64,000 nt of DNA. Source: Todiramphus chloris collaris. Lineage: Eukaryota; Chordata; Aves; Coraciiformes; Alcedinidae. A program made the translations under genes and the position numbers. A model generated the notes under the pieces. The model had not been told where the DNA came from. It worked only from the letters and a program-made list of their open reading frames with translations, and ran no database searches. This document shows, piece after piece, positions 24,068-36,333 of this stretch (positions are counted from its first letter, which is position 1; each line of letters opens with the position of its first letter). The stretch spans positions 1,201,149 to 1,265,148 of the forward strand of contig JANVCC010000021.1 of NCBI GenBank assembly GCA_025345505.1. Direction: 5' to 3'.

Positions 24068-24550
24068 CATAGAAACATAGAAGCACAGAATGCTTTGGGT
24101 TGGAAGGAACCTTAAAGATCATCTCATTCCAACCCACCTGCCATGGGCAGGGACGTTTTCCACTAGACCAGGTTGTTCAGTTCCATCCAACCTAGCCTTG
24201 AACACTTCCAGGGAGGAACAATTCCACGATTTCTCTGGGAATCCTGTTCCAGTGCCTCATCACCTTCACAGGAAAGAATTTCTTCCTAATACCTAATCTA
24301 AATCTACCCTCTTTGAGTTTGAAGCCATTACCCCTTGTCCTATCTCTGGACTCCCTGATAAATTCCCTCTTCATCTGTTCTGTAAGCCCCCTTTAAGTAC
24401 TGAAAGGCCACTCTAAGGTATCTCCAGAGCATTCTCTTCTTCAAGCTGAGCAACCCCAGCTCTCTCAGCCTGTCTTCAGGGGGAAGGTGCTCCAGCCTCA
24501 TGATCATCTTTGTGGCCCTCCTCTGGACCTGCTCAAGCATCATCTTCCCT
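24068..24550 (-). mobile_element. CR1 LINE, 5'-truncated
   Basis: Plus strand from ATAGAAACATAGAAGCACAG through CCACTAGACCAGGTTGTTCAG to CTGGACCTGCTCAAGCATC. Two minus-strand open frames (24192-24374, 24340-24564) are pieces of the ORF2 C-terminus split by indels. Confidence 0.92.
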
Positions 24551-26768
24551 GCATCTTCAAACAAGGTGGCATAACAATGTAGCAGCTCATTTCCTCTCCC
24601 AGTTCTATCAATATTATATTAAAACATTATTCTGCTAGAGGAGTTTTGACAGAAATGGGTTAGATAATAGATAAGCATCATACGCAGAGGTCTGAACCCA
24701 GCTCAACTGCAGCCAAAATTACTTGTGTTAACAACAGCTTTTATGTTTCAGGGTTTTTTTCCTAGAACATAAATTCTCAACTAACCTTACATTTTTAACA
24801 GCTCTTCTCTGCATCTCTTCCATCTTCAAGTAACCTTTCTTAATGTGTTTTCAGCAGAAGTCTCATTTCACCTTGTACATATCACTAGCCCTCCCTGCCG
24901 GCGCTAAATTTGCACCCCTGATTCAACTGCATGTTTGTACTTCACAGTTATTATCTTTATTCCTACATTCATCTCAACTATTCTTCCTTTGCATAGCCTC
25001 GTAATTCAACTGACCAGGTGTTCATTTAGTATTGGGATCACACCATGTTTCCAGTGAACAATAGCCCCAGTTGTCCATGTTGTTAGTACTTGGCAGGTAA
25101 AGTACTAGGAGTTTTAATGGTTTTGGAAAGCATTTTACCTTTTGAATTACTTTATCCTCATGCTCTTTTGATAAACAAGACAGCTTTTCAGTGATTAATC
25201 CACTTGCCATTCTTAACAGGATCTTTGCTGACTCCTAATTCCATTTTACCCAGATCTGTATCCCTCTCCTCCGTTATCCCTTTCACCTCCATCCCACTCC
25301 TCCTTTTGCTTGGGATGAAAGTCAGCTTTAGAACTTTGATGTAAGTACAATCCTCCTTAACATGAAATTTCTTCATCTGTGCAATCAACCTGACTTGATT
25401 AAATAATTCCATTAAATTTGATTTTTAAAATAAATCTAGTGGAAGGAAATCCAAAACAGGTCTGAAGTGAAAATTAAGTTGAGCTGATGTGTGAAACCCT
25501 TAATAAAGTTTTCCGTACATATAAACCAAATATTACTAAATAATTCTTGAGAAAAAAATATATAAATTAAAGAATCAGACTTCTGTCACATCCAGGAGTA
25601 ACTGAACTTTATGCTGACCTTCACACATTAGCTGAGAAAATTACAAGCCCAAAAGTGACCAGACTTTGCCAGTAAAAAAATAAAATTCTTTTAAGCCAAC
25701 AACATAATTGTACAGTGCAGACAGCAAGGTCAGATCTGACGTGCTACACTGATAAGAAGGTGGTGTAAAAGACAGTTAACTAAAGATGGACTGAAAATAA
25801 AAGTCCAGAACAGAAAGTATATCTTTAAAATAACAATAATGATTATTTCAAAGAACGTTAATAGGGAAATTACTTCTACAGACAGAAATCTTACCTAATT
25901 TATATAAATTGGTAACTGATTTTCAAGAACTCCATCATCTATGATTGTGCTGCCTTCTCTTTACATAAAGTAAAAATATTAAACAATACTTTGGCACTCA
26001 AATTGTTTCTTAATCACCTATATTATTTTATACCAAATACTATATTTAAACCTACTGAAACCTACTGAAAAGTCCTCAATAAGTTTTCCACTTTTTTTTT
26101 TTCCCGCATTACTACCACTCCTAGAAACATTTTGTACAGCATTATTCTGAAAATGTCAATACAGAATAAACCCCAGCGCTAGGAAAATATAGGATATCCT
26201 ATATACGCTATATAGGGAGTTCCTTTAAAATTAAACAAAAGAAAAAAAATCAAACTGCAAAAAACAACTCTAAGCAAAAGTAAAAGGGAATTCAAGCCAA
26301 GTTTGTTTCATCCCTAACACTAATTCATTATGGAGCTACCCCATAGCCTATCAGCCAAAGCTATTACAACATGACCTGTCTTCCCTTAATAGAACATAAC
26401 AACCAGCGCCTGTGTCCTCAACAATTGTCATCTCTCACTTCTATAAAATGTTTTCACAATCTCTGGAGCTGTTGGATGCTGTTCTGAAGAGACTGATGCC
26501 AGTCAGTTTGCCTTCCACTGAAAGGTGGTGGGGGAGATTATGTCGTAAAAGTTTTGGAATAACTTAGTGGAATGAGCATCTTTGAAACACTTGGCCCATT
26601 GCCAGCTTTAGGACTGAGAGGTTCCACATATCACTCAAGTTTCCATTTCAGCAAAGAGCTTTCTCAGTGAACTGTCCCAGATCTACGACAATTCAATCTG
26701 TTGTTGCAGAAGGAAAAATCTCCAAGATATTTTCTTTTGCCTTTATTGCTTGCATTGCCACCTGTTTT
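24551..26768. other. Unique AT-rich intron sequence
   Basis: Nothing recognised. Near 26194-26216 there is a short palindromic run, AGGATATCCTATATACGC followed by TATATAGG. Confidence 0.6.
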
Positions 26769-27000
26769 CACAGAATCACAGAATCACTCAGGTTGGAAAA
26801 GCCCCTTGGGATCATCGTGTCCAACCATCAGCCCTACTCTACAAGTTCACCCCTAGACCATGTCCCCCAACACCACATCCAAGCGATGTTTAAACACACC
26901 CAGGGATGGGGACTCAACGCCCTCCCTGGGCAGCCTGTTCCAATATCTCACTACTCTTCCTGTGAAGAATTTTTTCCTAATGTCTAGTCCAATCTAGTCT
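26769..27000 (-). mobile_element. CR1 LINE 3' end
   Basis: Plus strand CACAGAATCACAGAATCACTC through GGGATCATCGTGTCCAACC to CCTAATGTCTAGTCCAATC. Confidence 0.9.
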
Positions 27001-28867
27001 AGTCTTGACAGCTTCTTCTCAACTGTTTCAAATATATCCATCTCTTCCTCCATTCTCTTTTTTTTTCTTCAGTTTTGTCACCATGATCATATATTTCTAC
27101 ATATTTCACTCCCGGTCAAAAAAATCACTCTTAATGTTTTCTTCTTTGGTAGACAGCTACAAATAATTGAGTGGTACCCAAAACTTTCATTCCATTTTCA
27201 TCATGCCCTATAAACGGCAGCAGCATTTCAGCTGCATTTTTGGCCTCCATACTCTCTTTTTTGAGGAAAAAAAAAAAAAACCCACAAAAAAAAAAGAAGC
27301 TTTATGGAAAAGAGGAAGTTTTCATCAGGTACAGGCATGTCCCACAGTTCTGGCATCAAAAAATGTAAGACAATCTTCTTCAAACAAAGAATCCAAAATA
27401 AATTCTTTTGTCTGCTGACTTCTCTCATTTTGGCTTCTCAGTTTAAGCCTTTTTTTTTTTCCTAACAAAAAAGTAATATAGCATCATAATATTCCAAAAA
27501 AAAAAGTTATTCAGATTCCTGCTAGAATACCAAGGATTAAAATGCCCTGATTATTTCAGATTAGGGTATACAGAATCCCATTATGACCCTATTTATTAGG
27601 ATTTAGATATTCAAAATGCATATTACTATCGGATAAGTTTAGGGAGAATGAATGTTTGTCAGACAATGGATCAAACTGTTTAACTGACAAAGTACACAAT
27701 ATCCTAATCTGATGTCTTGCATCCTAGTAGAATACCCATAAATATTCTACTTTTCTAAAGAAAAACATTTTTGCAACAATTTCTCTGGATTTTCCAGACA
27801 GAAATACAGGAAAAAGCAATTAACAAATAGACTATAATGTCCTTGGGAGAGCCCTGTTGCCTGCACAGTACCAGACATTGGTGTTTTAGGATCCCATGAC
27901 GTTTTAAGGATGCGCTAGACTGGCCATGTGGGAAAATACAGAGAAAACTAGTTTGTCACTGTTGTTGTCCCTACTCTCCTGCAAGGAAAGGCAAAAAAAA
28001 TAGAGAGATGAGCAATTGCTTGATAAAGTTTCTAATGAACCTGGAATACAATCAAATTGTTCCAAGTCCTTTTCCAACGCTCTCTTCCCAGCTCCACATC
28101 ACAATTAAGTGTGATACACTTCAAACTAAACTAAACATTCTCGAACTTCCTCTGCACTCGGGTCAAGAGTACAGTGAAAAGCTTTCAGAAATTAATACTT
28201 GGGTTTGCAAATCATCAAAGGAAAAATACTACAGCTTTAGCCAATTTCTGTTAGCTATTACATGTCAGCTTCATATTTTATAAAGTGCCTCTCAGTTTTT
28301 GGAACTCTGGTAAACATGAGCCAATATTGCTGTACTAAAGGATGTCTAATTAAGTTGCTAAAACATTACAGCTATACTTGCAAGCTGACCTGCAAACTTT
28401 GGAATCCATTTAGATGAGAGTCATGTCTCAAAAATCTATTAAAAAAAAAAAAGAATATTTCAGCTTTTGGTATCTAGACAACTTGTTTCTATCCTGATAA
28501 TTAAATGAAATTGCTCTTGTATAGTTGATAGCAATACTTATTAGACTTGCAGATTTTTCTAAAGCCACACAAGAAGCAGGACCAGATTTTTCCACAAAAA
28601 AGGCAAATGTAAAATAAGTTGCTTGAAGAAAAACAAAGTAATATTAGGCAAGAACAGACTTAAGCAATGAAAATTACAAAAAAGAAGCACAAGTGAGAAA
28701 AATCTGCATGAATTATCTGAACACACCTTTAAAATAATACCGGTAGACATCCAGCGAGTTCTCAAACCCTCTCTTTTACTCAGTTTCAATAATTTTAGAT
28801 ATAGACCAGAAGGCTTTTTAAGCCTTTCATGTTACTCTTCTACACTTAAAACTCCTGTCATTATAGA
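27001..28867. other. Unique AT-rich intron sequence
   Basis: A-rich tract at 27266-27295; a 91-codon featureless frame at 28008-28283. No exon seen. Confidence 0.6.
27266..27295. repeat. A-rich tract
   Basis: Fourteen A, CCCAC, then ten A. The open frames across it encode only lysine-rich chance peptides. Confidence 0.85.
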
Positions 28868-29196
28868 GCAATAGAATCATTAAGGTTGGAAAAGGCCTCC
28901 AAGGTCATCAAGTCCAACCATCTACACAACATTACCATGACCACTAAACCATGTCCTGAAGTGCCACATCTACATGGTTTTTTAACACCTCCACGGTTGG
29001 TGACTCCAACCCCTCCCTGGGCAGCCTGTTCCAAGGCCTCACCACTCTCTCAGCACAGAAATTGTTCCTAATATCCAATCTAAACCTCCCCTGGCACAAC
29101 TTAAGCCTCTCATCCTGTCACTGGTTACTTGGGAGAAGAGGTCAACCCCCACCCCACTCCAATCTCCTTTCAGGGAGTTGTAGAGATAAAGAAGGT
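28868..29196 (-). mobile_element. CR1 LINE 3' end
   Basis: Plus strand CAATAGAATCATTAAGGTTGG through GTCATCAAGTCCAACCATC to CAGGGAGTTGTAGAGATAAAG. Confidence 0.92.
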
Positions 29197-32100
29197 ATGG
29201 ACTACCCTTGAATTATCTGCTGTCTTTTTAAAACTTCATTTAATCATTGCATGGTAATGAGAGTCAGAACTCCATGAATTAGCAAGGGTTCCTTAGGATA
29301 GTCATGTGCAGAACAAGTATATAGGAGAGAAGTTTACCAAATTCAGCTATTTGTATTTGAATACTACTCTGTTCAACAAGTCCTTATTAACAAAAACTGC
29401 TACTTGGGTATAACATTGGCTAGAATATCATAGCAGACATTATAAAAATATATTAGTTTTTCTATCTTGATCTTAAGATCTTTAGAGATTAACATTTGGC
29501 AGTTAAACCCCAAAGACTTTCTAAATTAGGTCCCTCTTGCCATGACCTACCAGAATAAAAAAGTATCCCAGCTATGTTCAGCAGAAAATTCAGCTTATAG
29601 AGGAGCAGGAAAAAAAAAAAAAGGAACATGAACAACTTCTAACAAGTAACATGTAGTTTTGAGCTTGTGTTGGGTTATTATTTCTGATTACTTTTACCAA
29701 AGTTATGACCTTCACAGTTTAAAAGAATGCAGGGGCAAAACTTCGTACAGAAGCCAACTCATTTTGGCAAATACCTATAAATAAATAAAAATGCTAGGAG
29801 CTGGTAGGAAAGAGTGCAAAACATCAATTTATTAATCATTATTTTTATTATTTATTTATAAAACTAAATGCATAATTCTTGCAGAAAAAAACACTTCAAG
29901 AAACTAGAGGAAGCGTAAGAACATTAATATCACACACTGCTGTTTTTCTCATGAATTCAACTCAAGAGAAATGTCATTAATGGGACTTATTTCCTACTTC
30001 CTTAACTATGCTAACAGTAATGGTGAAAAAAGTAAATGCTAGATGGGTGCAAGAGTCACTTCCAAATCAGAATCCTTTCTTTTTGCACAAGCGTAAACAA
30101 AAAGTTATCCAAAAAAGAAAGTCAAGTAAGAATCAACTCCAATAAATTGCTAGGTAAATAACAAGAATTCAGAACAGTTTGAGTCATCATCATCTCTCTT
30201 GCTCTTCTATCTCCTCTAATTGTTTACTGAATTAATTTCCCAGTCTTTCCACTAGGACAACTCAGTGTCTTCCAAAGAGGGCTCAGATGTTCCCAGAATA
30301 GGTTTGACTCCATAGAAATAGGAAGACCTCCATCATCTCTTTGGAAGTCACTATCAAGGTTTGAAAAGCAATTTATCAATGCAAAAAAGAAACAGATGGC
30401 TTGCTTATCTTTTATTTTTGTCCTATCATTTCACTACTTTGCACTGCTCTGTTGAATTGAAGAGAAAAATCACATGATGATTTCTGGAAGGAGATCTTTC
30501 ATGAGATCTCTCTTCATCCATCTCATGATATATTAATTGCAACATATAGTCAAAGCTTTAACCTAAAGCAAGCCTTTGCAATTAATAACATTTGTAATGA
30601 TGAGTAACGATGTGTTTGCTATAGGTAAGGGACAGTTTGATGATTACTTTTTTCAGCACCTTAGCACAATATAATCATATTGCCAAGTTGAAGCCCCCTT
30701 GATCTGGAAACACCTTTCCATCCCTACAGTGGAGTGAAACTGACGACTTCCTCTAATCTCTTCCTGTCCACGCACTCCACCTCCTTCCCTTGAAGAAGAA
30801 CACTCAGGATGATGCAGGCTGAGGTGTCCTCCCAGCCTAAAGTCATAGCATGATCAAAGTGTGCAGCTGGAATTGGAAAGCACCTGGGGGTTTTAGTTTA
30901 GAAATATCTTAATACACTCAGCATTTCTGAGAAGCTGATAAGAGGAAGAAGATGAGGAATGAGAGATTGTCACATATCTTCTACCTGCAAGGTATGTAAC
31001 AATAAGTGAAAAAGAATGCTGGGGTCTTTTCCCTTGATCTCCCAAGTTTGGTTTAGGAGGGATCTTGAGGCAGCCTGCTCTCATGAAACTCTTTTTCTGA
31101 ACTTTAGCATAAACACCTCTAAAGCATTAGGAAGAAGGTTATAAAATCATGGAGGATTGACATGAACCTCAACATATTTATATAGCTGCACATCTTTATT
31201 TTTTTTACAAAAAATGGAAAAAAAACCCCAAAAAAGATAAGTACACAGCCACACTGTCTTTCTTAACCTGTGAATCACTTCTAGGTTGCCAAAGCAGGTA
31301 TTCCAGAAAGCTTTTAATGAGTTTGCCAAACAGTTTGTGGACTAAATCTTGCCCTAGTTTACTAGTGTCAAACACACCTTTAGAACACTTCGCTGACACT
31401 CTTTTGATGATCACAAAGTCATGGCTAACATCAGGAACGAAGCACTGAATTGTCTAATTAGGACAAACACTTGCATTTACATTTGCACTTTGCTCAACTA
31501 CAATAACTCTTTGTGAAAGCTGGAATAGCTCTGTGATTAATATGGCCAATCTATTAATAAAAGCTAAACCACAGGAAATAACAAAAAACAGCTTATTTTT
31601 TAAGGAAGTGAAAAAGTGATTTCAGAAGGAAAGAGCAGCTCTCTGTGTTTAAACATCAGCAACATTATTAAACAGCCAACAGCTGTTGCCAACTTTAATC
31701 CCACATAGACAACTTGATAATATCTGCATTTCTCTATGTTTCTGGTGCTAAACTGGCAGACCCTGAGAGATAGCCCACTGTAGCTGGACTCATACATACA
31801 TAGAATAAGTTTTGCAGGTATTAGGATTTCCTTGGCTTCAAATGGTTGCCTTGGACACAGAGAGACACAGAGATAAAAATAGAACAGTCTCTACATGTGG
31901 ATTAGATAGACAGCATTCTTTGAGCCAGTCAAATGAAGATAAATCAGAGCTAAGAAAGGTTGGGAAGAAGCTTCCTTTCTGTTTTGTCTGATTGCTAAAT
32001 TAAATCATTTGGGGTTGAGAGAATATTGCAGTTACAGGTAGCTACACCAGTATTTCCCTGATGGGAAAGTGTTCTATCTTCTATAGATTAGTTCAACCAA

Positions 32101-32790
32101 TAAAGATATTGCACAGTTAACATTTCACTTTTGCTACCGTCAGCTTAACAAGCAAGATCTCTTACTGCATTAGGAGCCTATTGAAAAGAAAATACTCAAT
32201 AATCTCTAGTGAGTGGGATTTTGATAGTGTGCTGTGCAGCCCTTTCCCAGCCTTTTGCCCCAACTTCAAATTAACTTTTAAAGGATATCAATTAAAACAT
32301 GTATCCTTCCATAACAGCAATCAGCCATTGTCATAAATTCTGAGAAAGGAAGAGGTACCCATCCATTTTTTGCTGCTCTGTAGAGTACAAAAAAGGCAAA
32401 CCAATCATGAGGCCCTCTGTCTGTTCTTCATGTCTTGGTCAGTCTTCCCCTGTAATAACTAAGCACACACTGCCAGGTTAAAACTGTGCCACAAAATCCA
32501 TCACAAATTTGTCTAACCCAAGGATAGTCAATTTTCATATTAAGAATGTGCTGTTGATGTTTTATGTTCTTCCTAAAACATGTCAGTCTTGCTTAAAGAA
32601 ATAGTTAAACCCTGATTAATAGCAATGTGAATAACCTAAAAGGGAAAAACAGAATTCTAAGAAGTACCATGAGACACAAATGCTATGTGAATGGGTTTCC
32701 CATAATATGCTTATAGCCAAGTTGGAGACATAGAGGCTATATGAATGGACTATGAAGTGGAGGGAAGATTAGCTGGGTGACTGGGCTCAC
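29197..32790. other. Unique AT-rich intron sequence
   Basis: A 13-base A run at 29610-29622. No repeat family or exon recognised across 3.6 kb. Confidence 0.6.
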
Positions 32791-33735
32791 ATGGGTGTCA
32801 TCAGTGGTACAAAGTTCAACTGGCAGCCAGTTACTAGTGTCATCCCTCAGGGATCAATAGCTCAACCCAATACTCTTTCACATCTTTATTAATGACTTCA
32901 GTGATGGGATATGTAGCATTCTCAGAAAGTGTGCATCACACTGAAGGGTGTGATCAACATACTGAAGGACTGCCTTGTTATTCAGAAATACTTTGGCAAG
33001 ATGAAGTAGTGAACTGACAAAAAACCCATTGAAATCAACCCAGAAAAAATGTAAAGTTCTGTATCTGGGAAGAAATAACTCCGTGCAGCAGGACAGGCTG
33101 GGTACTGAAGGAATAGAAAACAGCTCTGCAGGAAAAGATTTGAGGACTCTGGAAGACAAGCTGACCATGAATCAACAGTATGACCAATGCATTGAAGGAT
33201 GTAATTGTTTCCCTCTGTTTAGAACTTGAGAGACTGTATCTGGAGTATTGTGCCAGTTTTGGGATCATCAGTACAAGACACTGACATATTGGAGCAAGTC
33301 CAGCAAGATCATCAGGAGACTGTAAAACATGAGCTATAAAGAAAGATTAAGGGAACTGGATTTTTTTTCTGCATAAAGTGAAGGCTACAGGGGGTTCCTC
33401 AGCTACCATAATGGGAAGGTAAACTAAGAAGATGGGGACATACTCTTCTCAGGGACACACAAAGACAGAGCAAGAGGCAATAGACAGAAGATAGAACAAA
33501 GGAATTTTCTTAAAACCATGGCAGTGATCACACATACAGGAACAGGCAGCCCGGAAAGGTTCTGGAATCTCCATTATTACAGATGCTCAAAATAACACTA
33601 GCTGAGGCCTTGAGCAACCTCATCTAACTGAGCCTGCTTTGAGTGGAGGGTTCAACTAGATGGCTGGATTTACAGATGGTCAGATAACCAGATTTCCAGA
33701 AGTCCCTAGCAACCCAAATTATTCCATGATTTTAA
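32791..33735 (+). mobile_element. Old, diverged CR1 LINE
   Basis: About 945 bp with clear CR1 order but much substitution: GTCATCAGTGGTACAAAG, CATCTTTATTAATGACTTCAG, TGTAAAGTTCTGTATCTGGG, then a degraded tail AATTATTCCATGATTTTAAA. It extends slightly further 5' in ORF2 than the 12.6 kb copy. Frame is broken in many places. Probably the oldest CR1 in the window. Confidence 0.82.
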
Positions 33736-34100
33736 ACCCAATTGCAGAATTACTTTTTCCTACTTTTTTTTCATATCACTAGCTATTTTTCTTTTTCCTG
33801 GCAAATTAAAAAGCAAAATACCAGCAATGTATTTAACAAGTTTTTAAGGTTAACTACCACATTTTCTCACCCAAGGTAGACTCATATTTACCCGATTCAC
33901 ACATTCCTAGTACATTTAGGACTGAAAGCACAATTGCATTCATGCAAAGGACATGGATAATAGTGCATTCATGCGTTGCTTGAATTAAATATCCAACAAA
34001 ATGGGCAAAGTAGCAAACAATAACAAACAAGATATTGATTTTGACCCTGCAACTGAAACAGGCTGTATGCTAGACTTGAATATCACCCAGGTGTCCACCC
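33736..34100. other. Unique spacer between two CR1 copies
   Basis: Nothing recognised. Confidence 0.6.
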
Positions 34101-34452
34101 AGGAGAAGGGGAGTCTGAGGGGAAACCTTCTTGCTCTCTACAACTACCTGAAAGAAGATTGAAGTGAGGTGGGTGTTGGTCTGTTCTCATAAGTAACTAA
34201 TGATAGGACAAGAGGAAATGGCAACAGGTTGCTTCAAGGGAGGTTTAGGTTGGACATCAGGAAAACCTCCTCTATAGAAAGGATTATCAAAGACTGGAAC
34301 AGGCTGCCCAGGGAAGTGGTTGAATGTCCATCCCTGGAAGTATTTAAAAGCCATCTAGATATGGTGCTTAAGGATATGGTGTAGTAGTGGCCCTGGTAGA
34401 GTTAGATTTGATGATCTTAGAGGTCTTCTCCAAGCATAGACATTCTGTGATG
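34101..34452 (+). mobile_element. CR1 LINE 3' end
   Basis: From AGGAGAAGGGGAGTCTGAGG and CTCTCTACAACTACCTGAAAG to AGACATTCTGTGATG; the tail is reduced to a single unit. Confidence 0.9.
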
Positions 34453-35566
34453 TACACTCTGCTTTAACTATGATTTTTTAAGGTTTTCTATATTTGATCT
34501 ATCACTTGAAAAGCCCAAGATTAAAAACTGAAAAATATTGCCTGTGAAAAGGTTTGCTCCTGGCTCTTGCAACCACGATTTATTGATTTCCAGTTAAGAA
34601 GAAAGAAATTGAGCATATAAACATGGGAAAACTGAACTTCATCACAGTCTTTTTCAACTACCTCACTTGACTAGTCAAAATGATCCCTCCTTGATCCCTT
34701 TCCATATGCCAGTTTTGCATGGGTAATGAATCAGAGGCCTCTGCTGCTAATATTTTTTCCAAGACCACAAAAGGATGTAAAAACTGATGAGAATCTTCAA
34801 TCATACACCTTTATCAATGCTTTACCCCCAAGATTACTTGGAGTGTGAACTTTCACTTGAACTGCCTTGGCATTTTCTCGGTTAATCCTGACCCACCTAT
34901 ATTTCTGCTCCATTTGCACGCTGAAAAATAATCAGTAGTTTGTAAAAGCATCTAAACTTTAGATTGATTAACACGTGTGAACTTTGGAAAATTTTAAGAT
35001 TCCTCTGTCAGTGATTATAATGTACTTCACAGACAGGCAAACACCATTACATGGCATACATTGACATTTTCAATCTTAAAATGCTACAACTCTAAGAGTT
35101 GACATTTATACAAGTATTCCTCAAATTTTTGATTTCAGTACAGACCGTATATTAGGTTAATAGCAGGCATTTAATATTAATCATGTGTATTAGAGAGCAA
35201 TTATATAAAGAGTGAAATCCACTACGGTTCTGCTGTACACACTGATCTAAAAGTTCCGTGTCCTAATGAATGAGTAGACACAACAGAATGAGGGCAAAAA
35301 GAAGGCATAAATTCTTGCACAAAAAAAAGTCGCAGAAGAGCAGCCAACTGTGCGACACTTTTGGGAGAAAGGAGTAATCAATGTTATGAAGATGTGGAGT
35401 CCTGTAAGTTAGGGCAGGATAAGCTAATGGGGAAGGAAAGGAAAGGCAGAAAGGAGTAAGGGAAATGAGAGTAAGAAATTATGAAAGAGCTGGAGTAAAG
35501 ATGAATTGCAGTGATGGGGAAAAAAACCCAGAGGAACACAGAGCAGAATCCTTCCCTTGTAATCAC
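34453..35566. other. Unique AT-rich intron sequence
   Basis: Nothing recognised; a GGAAAGG-rich purine stretch lies at 35430-35470. Confidence 0.6.
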
Positions 35567-35775
35567 AGAATCCTGCTCCTTCCCAGGTGCAGGACCCTAC
35601 ATTTGCCCTTGTTGAACCTCATTAAGTTCTGCTCTGCCCAAGACTCCAGCCTCTTCAGGTCATCCTGGATGGCAGCACAGCCCTCCAGTGTATCAGCCAC
35701 TCCTCCCAGTTTTGTATCATCAGAAAATTTGCTGAGGGTACCCTCTGTCCCCTTGCCTAGGTCATTGATGCAATA
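35567..35775 (-). mobile_element. CR1 LINE internal fragment, inverted
   Basis: Minus strand encodes [22 protein letters not shown], the polymerase block with FSDD in place of FADD, then [12 protein letters not shown]. It has no 3' tail of its own and lies head-to-head with the direct CR1 at 35858, suggesting one insertion with an inverted 5' part. Confidence 0.85.
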
Positions 35776-35857
35776 TTCCATCGGTAGTAGAATTCAGTAC
35801 CTCTTTCATTCACTCTTCCCACGTGGTATCCTGATTATATGCTCATCTTATGTTAAA

Positions 35858-36333
35858 TAGGTCCAGAGGGTCCAGAGAAGAGCAAGTAAGCTAGTAAAGG
35901 GTCTGGAGAACAAGCCTTATGAGGAGCAGCTGAGGGAACTGGGGTTATTTAATCTGAAGAAAAAGAGACTGAGTAGAGACCTTATTGCTCTCTACAGCTA
36001 CCTGAAAGGAGGTTGTAGAGAGGTGGGTACTGGTCTCTTCTCACAAGTCACAATTGACATAACAAGGGGGCATGACCTCATGCTGCACCAGGGGAGGTTT
36101 AAACTGGACATTAAGAACAATTTTTTTACTGAAAGGGTTGTCAGGCATTGGAATGGGCTGTCCAGGGAGGTGGTTGAGTCACCATCCCTGGAGGTGTTTA
36201 AAAGCCATATAGGTGTGGTGCTTGGGGATGTGGCTTAGTGGTGGACTTGGTAGAGTAGCATTAACGGTTGGACACAATGATTTTAAAGGTCTTTTCCAAC
36301 GCTGATGATTCTATGATCCTATTTTTCTATGAT
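35858..36333 (+). mobile_element. CR1 LINE, 5'-truncated
   Basis: From TAGGTCCAGAGGGTCCAGAG to GATGATTCTATGATCCTATT. It encodes the ORF2 end ([17 protein letters not shown], then [13 protein letters not shown]) with a stop before the normal end. Confidence 0.92.
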
